Origin: an uncultured Ruminococcus sp.
GTDB lineage: Bacteria; Bacillota; Clostridia; Oscillospirales; Ruminococcaceae
DNA: 8,458 bases
Assembly (NCBI RefSeq): GCF_946187255.1
Contig: NZ_CAMHRZ010000150.1
Span: forward strand, 1-8,458
Direction of reading: 5' to 3'
Both the position numbers and the translations under genes were made by a program. Shown in pieces: positions 1-5,798 of this stretch; the first letter of the stretch is position 1; the number at the start of each line of letters is the position of its first letter. The notes beneath the pieces were generated by a model. The model did no database searches, was not told where the DNA came from, and worked only from the letters and a program-made list of their open reading frames with translations.

Positions 1-864
1 AACAACGGTGACTGGCTGCTGAACCTCAACTACATCGATGTACTGCGTGAGGTAGGCGCTTGTTTCTCGGTAAACAAGATGCTGACCTTTGAGTGCTACA
101 AGCAGAGAATGGAGAGAGGTCTGACCTTCCTGGAGTTCAACTACATGATCATGCAGAGCTACGACTTCTACAGACTGTTCCAGGATTACGGCTGTAATAT
201 GCAGTTCGGCGGCGATGATCAGTGGGCTAATATGCTGGGCGGCACCGAGCTTATCAGAAAGAAGCTGGGCAAGGATGCTTACGCTATGACCATTACTCTG
301 CTGCTCAATTCCGAAGGCAAGAAGATGGGCAAGACCGAAAAGGGCGCTGTATGGCTGGATGCTGAAAAGACTTCTCCCTACGATTTCTACCAGTACTGGA
401 GAAACGTTGATGACGCAGACGTTATCAAGTGCCTGAAGCTGCTGACCTTCGTTCCCATCGAGGAGATCGAGGAGATGGAGAAGCACATGGAGGGTGCTGA
501 GTACAACAAGGCTAAGACTCTGCTGGCTTACGAGCTGACCAAGATGATACACGGCGAGGATGAAGCAAACAAGGCTGACGCAGCTGCAAAGGCTATTTTC
601 GGCGGCGGTGAGGACAGTGCTGATATGCCCACCACAACTCTTACCGCAGAGGACGTTGATGAGAACAAGCAGATAGGTATACTCAATCTGCTGGTAAAGG
701 CTGGTCTGTGTCCTTCCAACGGTGAGGCAAGAAGACTCGTACAGCAGAACGGCATAGCAGTCAACGGCGAGAAGTTCACCGACCCCAAGGGTATGGTTGA
801 TCTCTCCGAGCAGGTAATAATCAAGAAGGGCAAGAAGGTATTCCATAAGGTTGTTCTTGGCTGA
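1..864 (+). CDS. tyrS: Tyrosyl-tRNA synthetase, C-terminal two-thirds (5' end outside window)
   Basis: Class I aminoacyl-tRNA synthetase that activates tyrosine with ATP and loads it onto tRNA-Tyr in the cytoplasm. The frame is open from base 1 and gives 287 residues before TGA at 862-864. Bacterial TyrRS is usually about 410 residues, so roughly the first 120, including the HIGH-type ATP signature, lie upstream of the window. Visible landmarks: the tyrosine/tRNA-binding stretch with FGGDDQWAN at about 205-231; the second ATP signature as KMGKT (322-336), a normal TyrRS variant of KMSKS; and a C-terminal S4-like RNA-binding domain at about 667-840 (LVKAGLCPSNGEARRLVQ). The ATG at 79 is internal, because family-like sequence (NNGDWLLNLNYIDVLREVG) continues upstream of it in frame. 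Codons are strongly biased (CTG, AAG, GGC, AGA), more so than in the next two genes, which suggests high expression. A terminator follows after 40 bases. Confidence 0.97.
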   Translation, partial: NNGDWLLNLNYIDVLREVGACFSVNKMLTFECYKQRMERGLTFLEFNYMIMQSYDFYRLFQDYGCNMQFGGDDQWANMLGGTELIRKKLGKDAYAMTITLLLNSEGKKMGKTEKGAVWLDAEKTSPYDFYQYWRNVDDADVIKCLKLLTFVPIEEIEEMEKHMEGAEYNKAKTLLAYELTKMIHGEDEANKADAAAKAIFGGGEDSADMPTTTLTAEDVDENKQIGILNLLVKAGLCPSNGEARRLVQQNGIAVNGEKFTDPKGMVDLSEQVIIKKGKKVFHKVVLG

Positions 865-904
865 TATATCCCATGATTTGATATAACATATCCTATGATA
901 ATAC

Positions 905-942
905 ACTGCCCGAGAGTGAATTCTCTCGGGCAGTTGGTTTTC
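905..942 (+). terminator. Intrinsic terminator of tyrS
   Basis: A perfect 12-bp stem (905-916 with 923-934, core CTGCCCGAGAG/CTCTCGGGCAG) with a six-base loop TGAATT is followed by TTGGTTTT. The T-tract is interrupted by GG, so release may be less than complete. It sits 40 bases after the tyrS stop and just before the next promoter, and so separates the two transcription units. Confidence 0.85.
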
Positions 943-959
943 AAACAAATTGTAAACTC

Positions 960-1000
960 TTGAAAATGCTATTGCATTGAATGTATACTTATGCTATAAT
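960..1000 (+). promoter_or_regulatory. Two overlapping sigma-A-type promoter candidates for rlmA
   Basis: Candidate P1: TTGAAA (960-965), 18-base spacer, TATACT (984-989). Each box has 5 of 6 consensus bases, and transcription would start near 996. Candidate P2: an extended -10, TGCTATAAT (992-1000), with only a weak -35 (TTGCAT, 972-977, 17-base spacer); it would start near 1007, at the ribosome binding site itself. P1 leaves a leader of about 22 bases and P2 only about 12. P1 is the better physical fit, but both are consistent with the rlmA start chosen here. Confidence 0.65.
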
Positions 1001-1018
1001 GACCCAAAGGTGATGAAT

Positions 1019-1840
1019 ATGTATATATGTCCCGTATGTAAGAAAAAACTCAATAAGGAAAATAATTCGTGGAAATGCGTTAGCGGTCACTGTTTTGATA
1101 TCGCCCGCAAGGGTCATGTAAACCTGCTGACCACCGCGAAGCATAATCCGAAGACAGCAGGCGATAACGCGGATATGGTGAAGGCGCGTACCGAATTTCT
1201 CGATAAGGGCTATTACCGCCCGCTTGCAGAAAAGATTCGCTCGGTCGTCGATTCCGAACTTCAAAAGACCGACAGTCCTGTGATCATAGACAGCGGATGC
1301 GGTGAGGGCTTTTACACAGCAGAGCTTTCAAATATCAAAAACGCCCGTATTTTCGGCATAGATATCTCAAAACACGCAGTCGCCCATTGCATGACGAGGG
1401 TACACATGGCGGGGATAAATAACTGCGAGTTCGCTGTTGCGTCCTCCTTTGAACTGCCATTTGCCGATGAAAGCGCAGATGCTGTGGTCAGCGTGTTTGC
1501 ACCTGTGTGTAACGATGAGTATTCCCGTGTGCTGAAACCTGACGGTGTGCTGATAGTCGTATCCCCGTCACCGCGACATCTGTTTGAGCTTAAAGCGGCT
1601 GTGTACGATGCGCCCTACGAAAACAAGCCAAATGACTATAAGCTGGACAGCTTTGTACTGGCGGAGGAGACAGTGTTTGAATACAAGGCGGATATCACCT
1701 CGCAGGAGGATATCTACAGCCTGTTCCTGATGACCCCATACTATTATAAAACGTCTGAGGAGGGCATGGCTCGGCTCAAAGCACTGGATGATATAGAAGT
1801 CACCTGCGGTTTTGTGATACAGGTCTACCTAAAGAAATGA
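1019..1840 (+). CDS. rlmA: RlmA-family 23S rRNA (guanine-N1-)-methyltransferase
   Basis: SAM-dependent enzyme that methylates N1 of a guanine in helix 35 of 23S rRNA, near the peptide exit tunnel. The family has two arms: RlmA(I) acts on G745 in Gram-negatives, and RlmA(II)/TlrB acts on G748 in Gram-positives. G748 is the likelier target in a Firmicute, but the sequence alone does not decide. Numbering from ATG 1019 (273 residues, near the 269 of E. coli RlmA): an N-terminal zinc site C4, C7, C20, H24; the family signature FDIARKGHVNLL (26-37) followed by a GD motif; SAM motif I DSGCGEG (91-97); and the acidic residue after strand 2 in GIDIS (D115). Start choice: AAAGGTG at 1006-1012 sits 6 bases before ATG 1019, and MYICPVC matches the family N-terminus. 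ATG 1013 is too close to the SD, and a start at 977 would lie inside the promoter. The gene lies 34 bases upstream of the GH113-like gene, so the two are probably cotranscribed. Confidence 0.93.
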   Translation: MYICPVCKKKLNKENNSWKCVSGHCFDIARKGHVNLLTTAKHNPKTAGDNADMVKARTEFLDKGYYRPLAEKIRSVVDSELQKTDSPVIIDSGCGEGFYTAELSNIKNARIFGIDISKHAVAHCMTRVHMAGINNCEFAVASSFELPFADESADAVVSVFAPVCNDEYSRVLKPDGVLIVVSPSPRHLFELKAAVYDAPYENKPNDYKLDSFVLAEETVFEYKADITSQEDIYSLFLMTPYYYKTSEEGMARLKALDDIEVTCGFVIQVYLKK

Positions 1841-1874
1841 GTACGTTATAATGTACAGAAAATAAGAGGTGTAT

Positions 1875-2846
1875 ATGGATAGAGATCTTTTTTGCAAGGG
1901 CTATACATGGGGCTTTTTCAGCAGGGAAGGCGAGCTGCTGACCGACCGCGCAGAGCAGTCGATGAAACGCCTTGCGTCCAATGGTTTGGACTGGATATGC
2001 ATTACTGTCAACGGCTGGCAGGAAACTTTTTACAGCACCACCATATTCTCCCTGTACGGTCTTACCCAGACCGATGCGGAGATAGAACACGCGGTAGGTA
2101 TGGCGAAGTCGCTGGGACTAAAAGTCTGCCTTAAACCTATGGTCAACTGCCTTGACCGTTCATGGCGGGCGAGGATAGACTTCCCGACAGAGGAAGGCTG
2201 TGACTACTGGGAAAAGTGGTTCGCTTCCTATAACAGATTTATGCTGTATTACGCTAAAATGGCTGAAAAGCTGGGCTGTGAGATGCTGTGCACAGGCTGT
2301 GAGATGACAGGCATGGATAAGCAGTCTGACCGCTGCCGTGATATGATAGCAAAGGTGAGAGAGGTATATCACGGTATCGTGATGCATAATATCAATCACG
2401 GTGACGAATTCCGTTTCAGCTGGCTGAGTGATGTGGATGTTATAGGCATAAGCGCCTACTATCCCGTGACAGACGTGGAAAACAAAGGTATCGACACTAT
2501 GCGCCGACGCTGGGCGGAGGTCACTGAGCGCCTTGAAAAATGCCATGAGTATTACGGCAGACCCATCATGTTTGCCGAGATAGGTGTGCGCAATGAACAG
2601 GGCTGTACCGCCTATCCCTGGGATTTCCACGACCGTCCCGAAAAGCCGATCGACGAACAGGAACAGTCGGATTTTTATGAGAGCGCGATGGAAGCCACAT
2701 GGGATAAGTCCTGGTTCTGCGGTTATTTCTGGTGGGACTGGAAAGCGGTGCTCCCTCCCGAAGACAAGGCAAAAGCCGACCGTGACTTTACAGTATACGG
2801 CAAGCAGGCGGAAAAGACACTGAAAAAATGGTATACTGAAAAATAA
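1875..2846 (+). CDS. GH113-like glycoside hydrolase (beta-1,4-mannanase/mannosidase type), cytoplasmic
   Basis: A single (beta/alpha)8-barrel protein of 323 residues resembling glycoside hydrolase family 113, whose known members cleave beta-1,4-mannans and manno-oligosaccharides with retention of configuration. Numbering from ATG 1875: N-terminal strand GYTWGFF (9-15); GLDWICITVNGWQE (37-50); LGLKVCLKPMVN (80-91); acid/base glutamate E143 in CTGCEM (139-144); VIGISAYYP (189-197); nucleophile E235 in PIMFAEIGVRN (230-240); C-terminal GYFWWDW. The order and context of both glutamates match GH113. No signal peptide or membrane segment is visible, so it probably acts inside the cell on imported oligosaccharides. 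ATG 1875 is preferred over the in-frame GTG at 1869 because AGAGG (1865-1869) lies 5 bases before the ATG and overlaps the GTG. Substrate is inferred from the family. No transporter or other sugar gene lies nearby in the window, and its only operon partner is an rRNA methylase gene. GH5 or GH2-like alternatives are less likely. Confidence 0.85.
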   Translation: MDRDLFCKGYTWGFFSREGELLTDRAEQSMKRLASNGLDWICITVNGWQETFYSTTIFSLYGLTQTDAEIEHAVGMAKSLGLKVCLKPMVNCLDRSWRARIDFPTEEGCDYWEKWFASYNRFMLYYAKMAEKLGCEMLCTGCEMTGMDKQSDRCRDMIAKVREVYHGIVMHNINHGDEFRFSWLSDVDVIGISAYYPVTDVENKGIDTMRRRWAEVTERLEKCHEYYGRPIMFAEIGVRNEQGCTAYPWDFHDRPEKPIDEQEQSDFYESAMEATWDKSWFCGYFWWDWKAVLPPEDKAKADRDFTVYGKQAEKTLKKWYTEK

Positions 2847-2929
2847 AGTAAACGCCATTGAAATACCTTCTTTGAATACTTCGTAAAAGCATATATCGGA
2901 CTTTTACTCGTTCTCTAATGTCGTTTACT
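2847..2929. repeat. Nested inverted repeats in the convergent intergenic region
   Basis: An outer 8-bp inverted repeat, AGTAAACG (2847-2854) and CGTTTACT (2922-2929), begins directly after the GH113-gene stop. It encloses an inner 7-bp hairpin, GTAAAAG (2883-2889) and CTTTTAC (2901-2907), with an 11-base loop. The arms are not GC-rich and are not followed by T-runs, so this is not a standard terminator. It could fold in the 3' UTR of the GH113 mRNA or be the remnant of a small repeat element. No ORF is visible in it. Confidence 0.4.
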
Positions 2930-2939
2930 ATAACTATAC

Positions 2940-2976
2940 AAAAAACGGGACTGTTCTGCACAGCCCCGTTTGCTTT
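2940..2976. terminator. Probable bidirectional intrinsic terminator between the GH113-like gene and pcrA
   Basis: A 12-bp stem pairs 2943-2954 (AAACGGGACTGT) with 2960-2971 (ACAGCCCCGTTT), with one A-C mismatch as read on the + strand (a G-T pair, read as G-U in RNA, on the - strand) and a 5-base loop. Read on the - strand the stem runs into TTTTTT (2945-2940), ideal for ending pcrA, whose stop codon is only 4 bases away. Read on the + strand it is followed by GCTTTTATATC, so it can also stop readthrough from the GH113 gene. The fully paired - strand version suggests pcrA is the main client. Confidence 0.85.
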
Positions 2977-5321
2977 TATATCTTTTTGGGTTTTGCAAAG
3001 TTAGCGAAGATCTTTTTGGTGCCTACTTTTTCAAAGGCTATCTCCAGCATAGTGTCGCCCGCCATCGGTGTTACCCCCACAATGGTGCCCTCACCGAATT
3101 TCTTGTGCATCACACGCTCACCCACGCTGTATGTTTCAGAAGACGCAGCCGCCTCAGTCTTAGCTGCGTTGTACATTGCCATCTGTTTGCCGAGAGAAAG
3201 GTTCTGTACCTGTTTGTGTGCTCCGCCCGACGAAACTGCGGGCTTTTGTTCCTCGATGTTGGCTTTCGGCAGTTCCCTTAAAAATGTTGACTCGCGGTTG
3301 TGCTGAGTGTTACCGTACAGCATCCTTTCACCTGCATATACAAGATGCAGCTTTTCCTTAGCGCGTGTCATCGCAACATAAGCCAGTCTGCGCTCCTCTT
3401 CGAGCTCAGTCTCGCTCATCATGCTCCTGTTTGAGGGGAATACATTGTCCTCCATGCCCGCAACGAACACCACAGGGAACTCCAGACCTTTAGCGGCGTG
3501 CATCGTCATCAATGCAACATAATCGCCGTCCTCATCCAGCGTATCGATATCCGTATACAGCGCAACTTCTTCAAGAAAGCCCTCCAGCGACGGTTCTTCG
3601 GCATCTTCTTCGTACTTCGCCATCGTGGATTTGAGCTCTTCTATATTCTCAAGCCTGGTCTCACCTTCAAGACCCTGAGTTTTCAGCATATCGCTGTAAC
3701 CTGTTTTATCCAGCACCTCATCCAGCAGTTCGGTAAGCGATGAGCTTTCTGAAAGGTCGGTAAGGTCATCTATCATGAAAGCGAACTCAGTCAGCGCCTT
3801 TGACTTCTTTGCAAGAGGCACATATTCCGGAGAATGCTCCATTATATATATCGGGTCTTCTCCCAGGTCGGAGACTATCCTGTCTATCACGCCAACAGTG
3901 GCATCACCTATGCCGCGTTTAGGTTCATTGATTATCCTGCGCAGCCTGAACATATCCGCGTGATTGTTTATCACCTCTAAATACGCCAGTATATCCTTGA
4001 TCTCCTTGCGGTCATAGAACTTCACTCCGCCGAAGATCCTGTAAGGGATATTCGCCTTTATCATAGCCTGTTCCAGCGCATTTGACTGCGCGTTCATGCG
4101 GTAGAGCACAGCATGGTCGCCGTAGCGCCTGCCTTTTTCGTTTTCCTCTGTTATGGTACGTGCGATATATGCCGCCTCATCACGCTCATTCATCGATTTA
4201 TGAACTATGACCTTGTCGCCGTCGCCGCAGTCAGTCCAAAGGTTCTTGCCCTTTCTGCCTACGTTGTTGCTTATCAGCTTATTGGCGCAGGTGAGGATAT
4301 TCTGAGTGGAACGGTAGTTCTGTTCCAGCTTGATAACGTCCTCAGGTTTACACCCGAATTGTTCCTCAAAATTCAGGATATTCTCGATGGTAGCACCGCG
4401 AAAGCGGTATATGCTCTGGTCGTCATCGCCTACCACGCATATATTTCCGTACTTTGCGGAAAGCAGAGCCACCAGCTTGAACTGTGCGTAGTTGGTATCC
4501 TGGTATTCATCCACCATTATGTATTTGTACAGGTTCTGGTAATGCTCCAGAACATCGGGTTCCTTTTCAAATAGCTCCACCGTGCGGCAGATAAGGTCGT
4601 CGAAATCCATCGCGTTGTTGGCACGCAGTTCATTCTGATATCTTGCGTATATCTTGGCTATGGTGCTTTTATAATAGTCGCCTTTGCTGTCCGCAGCCAG
4701 TTCATCGGGGTCTGTCATGGAGTCTTTGGCATGGGATATCTCGGAAAGCACCGTCTTTATCGGGAACATCTTTTCGTCCACGTCCATAGCCTTCATTGCA
4801 GCCTTTATAACTCTCTTCGAGTCGTCGCTGTCGTATATCGCAAAGCTCTGCGAAAAACCGATATGCGTACATTCGCGGCGAAGTATCCTTACACACGCCG
4901 AATGGAAAGTAGCTGCGGTTATGCCTTTGCCTTCCTCACCGAGTATGCGCTCTATACGCTCTTTCAGCTCGCCCGCAGCCTTGTTTGTGAAGGTTATTGC
5001 CAGTATATTCCAGGGCTTTACGGTGCGGAACCCTATTATCTCCGAGAGTTTTCTGCCGTCGTCGGCTTTCCCTTCGGCATAGTCGCGTATGTACTGTGCT
5101 TCCTCCGCCGTGAATTCCTGCTGATAGTCGGTCTCATAAGCATCACCGAAATGTATCATGTTAGCTATGCGGTTTATTAGCACAGTGGTCTTGCCGCTGC
5201 CCGCACCTGCCAGTATCAGCAGAGGTCCCTTTATGCGGAAGACCGCTTTTTTCTGCATGGGGTTCATTCGCTCAAAGAATTTTTCCATTGCCTGTCTTTT
5301 TGCATTATTTATCTCGTTCAT
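2976..5321 (-). CDS. pcrA: ATP-dependent 3'-5' DNA helicase PcrA (UvrD/Rep, SF1A)
   Basis: Essential-type helicase of Gram-positives. It unwinds DNA 3' to 5' in nucleotide excision repair, limits RecA filaments, supports rolling-circle plasmid replication, and works with RNA polymerase at replication-transcription conflicts. The 781 residues carry the whole SF1A motif set in order: Q motif NPMQ (20-23); Walker A AGAGSGKTT (38-46); Ia ITFTNKAAGELKERI (109-123); Walker B DEYQDTN (271-277); III GDDDQSIYRFRGA (298-310); IV QNYRST (334-339); V MTMHAAKGLEF (605-615); VI EEERRLAYVAMTRAKE (641-656). The C-terminus (about 731-778, GERVMHKKFGEGTIVGV onward) is the Tudor-like RNA-polymerase-binding fold typical of PcrA. 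An acidic insert of about 40 residues (57-100) separates Walker A from motif Ia. Start: ATG at 5321 with GGAGG (5333-5329) 7 bases upstream. It is monocistronic, with its own promoter and a terminator right after the stop, and is convergent with the GH113-like gene. Confidence 0.98.
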   Translation of the reverse strand: MNEINNAKRQAMEKFFERMNPMQKKAVFRIKGPLLILAGAGSGKTTVLINRIANMIHFGDAYETDYQQEFTAEEAQYIRDYAEGKADDGRKLSEIIGFRTVKPWNILAITFTNKAAGELKERIERILGEEGKGITAATFHSACVRILRRECTHIGFSQSFAIYDSDDSKRVIKAAMKAMDVDEKMFPIKTVLSEISHAKDSMTDPDELAADSKGDYYKSTIAKIYARYQNELRANNAMDFDDLICRTVELFEKEPDVLEHYQNLYKYIMVDEYQDTNYAQFKLVALLSAKYGNICVVGDDDQSIYRFRGATIENILNFEEQFGCKPEDVIKLEQNYRSTQNILTCANKLISNNVGRKGKNLWTDCGDGDKVIVHKSMNERDEAAYIARTITEENEKGRRYGDHAVLYRMNAQSNALEQAMIKANIPYRIFGGVKFYDRKEIKDILAYLEVINNHADMFRLRRIINEPKRGIGDATVGVIDRIVSDLGEDPIYIMEHSPEYVPLAKKSKALTEFAFMIDDLTDLSESSSLTELLDEVLDKTGYSDMLKTQGLEGETRLENIEELKSTMAKYEEDAEEPSLEGFLEEVALYTDIDTLDEDGDYVALMTMHAAKGLEFPVVFVAGMEDNVFPSNRSMMSETELEEERRLAYVAMTRAKEKLHLVYAGERMLYGNTQHNRESTFLRELPKANIEEQKPAVSSGGAHKQVQNLSLGKQMAMYNAAKTEAAASSETYSVGERVMHKKFGEGTIVGVTPMAGDTMLEIAFEKVGTKKIFANFAKPKKI

Positions 5322-5378
5322 CAGTATACCTCCGTTATCTCAGACATATATTATAACACATCACACCGCATTTGAAAA
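5322..5378 (-). promoter_or_regulatory. pcrA promoter and ribosome binding site
   Basis: On the - strand, TTTTCA (5378-5373, 4 of 6 of the -35 consensus) is followed by a 17-base spacer and a perfect TATAAT (5355-5350). The spacer ends in TGT just before the -10 box, making an extended -10 that can compensate for the modest -35. Transcription should start near 5343, giving a leader of about 22 bases. GGAGG at 5333-5329, 7 bases before the ATG, is an optimal ribosome binding site. Confidence 0.8.
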
Positions 5379-5457
5379 GGGGGGCGGAGTCAATTTTTTT
5401 CAAACCGGCATTTGCGGTACATTTATTTGACCTTTTGAGTCTTTGTGGAATATGTAC

Positions 5458-5486
5458 TTGACATTCGGTCAAAAATAGGGTAAAAT
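5458..5486 (+). promoter_or_regulatory. Consensus sigma-A promoter for the RNase J leader, with an overlapping palindrome
   Basis: A perfect TTGACA (5458-5463), a 17-base spacer, and TAAAAT (5481-5486, 5 of 6). It is among the strongest-looking promoters in the window and points right. Transcription would start near 5492-5494, about 300 bases before the RNase J start. The -35 box is half of an inverted repeat, TTGAC-ATTCG-GTCAA (5458-5472), which could be an operator or chance. Nothing else obvious occupies the 80 bases between this and the pcrA promoter, except an AT-rich tract and a weak TTGACC (5427-5432) with no matching -10. Confidence 0.85.
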
Positions 5487-5491
5487 ATACT

Positions 5492-5794
5492 AAGATATTT
5501 TTGTTCGGATAAATATTCCGCTGACTTGTCGGCGGACTCTTTCGGCGGTCTCATCTTAGCTTCAAACATTCTACGGGAGCCCATTCCTCCCAAGACTGCC
5601 GATTTATAGCGGACCGCAGCAGGCTTATTGGACGGCTGCTTGCGATGATATGCCTTGTGCTGTCTGCTGTAAAGACCCTATCTAACGGAAAAATCAAATA
5701 ATCATCGGACAGAAAGTCCGTAAGAAAGGAGCTTATTGCGCCCTTTTGCGCCCGTATCCAACCATAAGGCGCACAGGCGTGCATTTTGCAGATC
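5492..5794 (+). promoter_or_regulatory. Long structured 5' leader of RNase J; candidate cis-acting RNA of no recognised class
   Basis: About 300 transcribed but apparently untranslated bases. Visible foldings: TCCGCTGA (5517-5524) with TCGGCGGA (5529-5536), loop CTTG; a second TCGGCGG copy (5542-5548) that could take the same partner instead; a closing pair AAGAT (5492-5496) with ATCTT (5553-5557); GGGAG (5575-5579) with CTCCC (5587-5591); GCAGC (5616-5620) with GCTGC (5635-5639); CGGAC (5706-5710) with GTCCG (5716-5720); TAAG/CTTA (5721-5724 with 5732-5735), placing AAAGGAG exactly in the loop; and TGCGCC in two copies (5737-5742, 5747-5752) competing for GGCGCA (5768-5773). I see no T-box ACC motif, no terminator with a T-run, and no core of the SAM, TPP, FMN, lysine, c-di-GMP or cobalamin riboswitches. 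It could be an autoregulatory leader for RNase J (RNase E does this in E. coli) or a separate small RNA. Confidence 0.5.
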
Positions 5795-5798
5795 ATGA
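5736..5798 (+). CDS. Possible 20-codon leader peptide overlapping the RNase J start
   Basis: TTG 5736 opens a 20-codon frame (MRPFAPVSNHKAHRR...) ending at TGA 5796-5798, which overlaps the RNase J ATG as ATGA, the classic arrangement for translational coupling. AAAGGAG (5725-5731), the only strong SD in this area, lies 4 bases upstream, shorter than ideal. RNase J itself has only a weak AGG (5775-5777) before its start. These facts together make a coupled leader peptide plausible, but its length, rare start codon and short spacing leave a real chance that it is spurious. Confidence 0.25.
   Translation: MRPFAPVSNHKAHRRAFCRS

Noticed and set aside
977..1018. Upstream start for rlmA at 977
   Set aside because: The added residues have no family counterpart, the start lies within the promoter elements, and AAAGGTG is correctly spaced for ATG 1019.
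2160..2858. 232-codon open frame antisense to the GH113-like gene
   Set aside because: The + strand frame carries both GH113 catalytic glutamates in conserved context. The antisense product has no recognisable motif.
4113..4574. 153-codon + strand frame (and others up to 149 codons) inside pcrA
   Set aside because: Antisense to conserved helicase motifs, with no supporting ribosome site or homology.
5645..5701. 18-codon ATG frame inside the RNase J leader
   Set aside because: No SD precedes it, and its codons overlap hairpin-forming sequence. Chance is the better explanation.
5492..5794. T-box or a standard metabolite riboswitch in the RNase J leader
   Set aside because: No T-box ACC-containing sequence, no antiterminator/terminator pair with a T-run, and no recognised riboswitch core. 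The downstream gene is also not a metabolic target.
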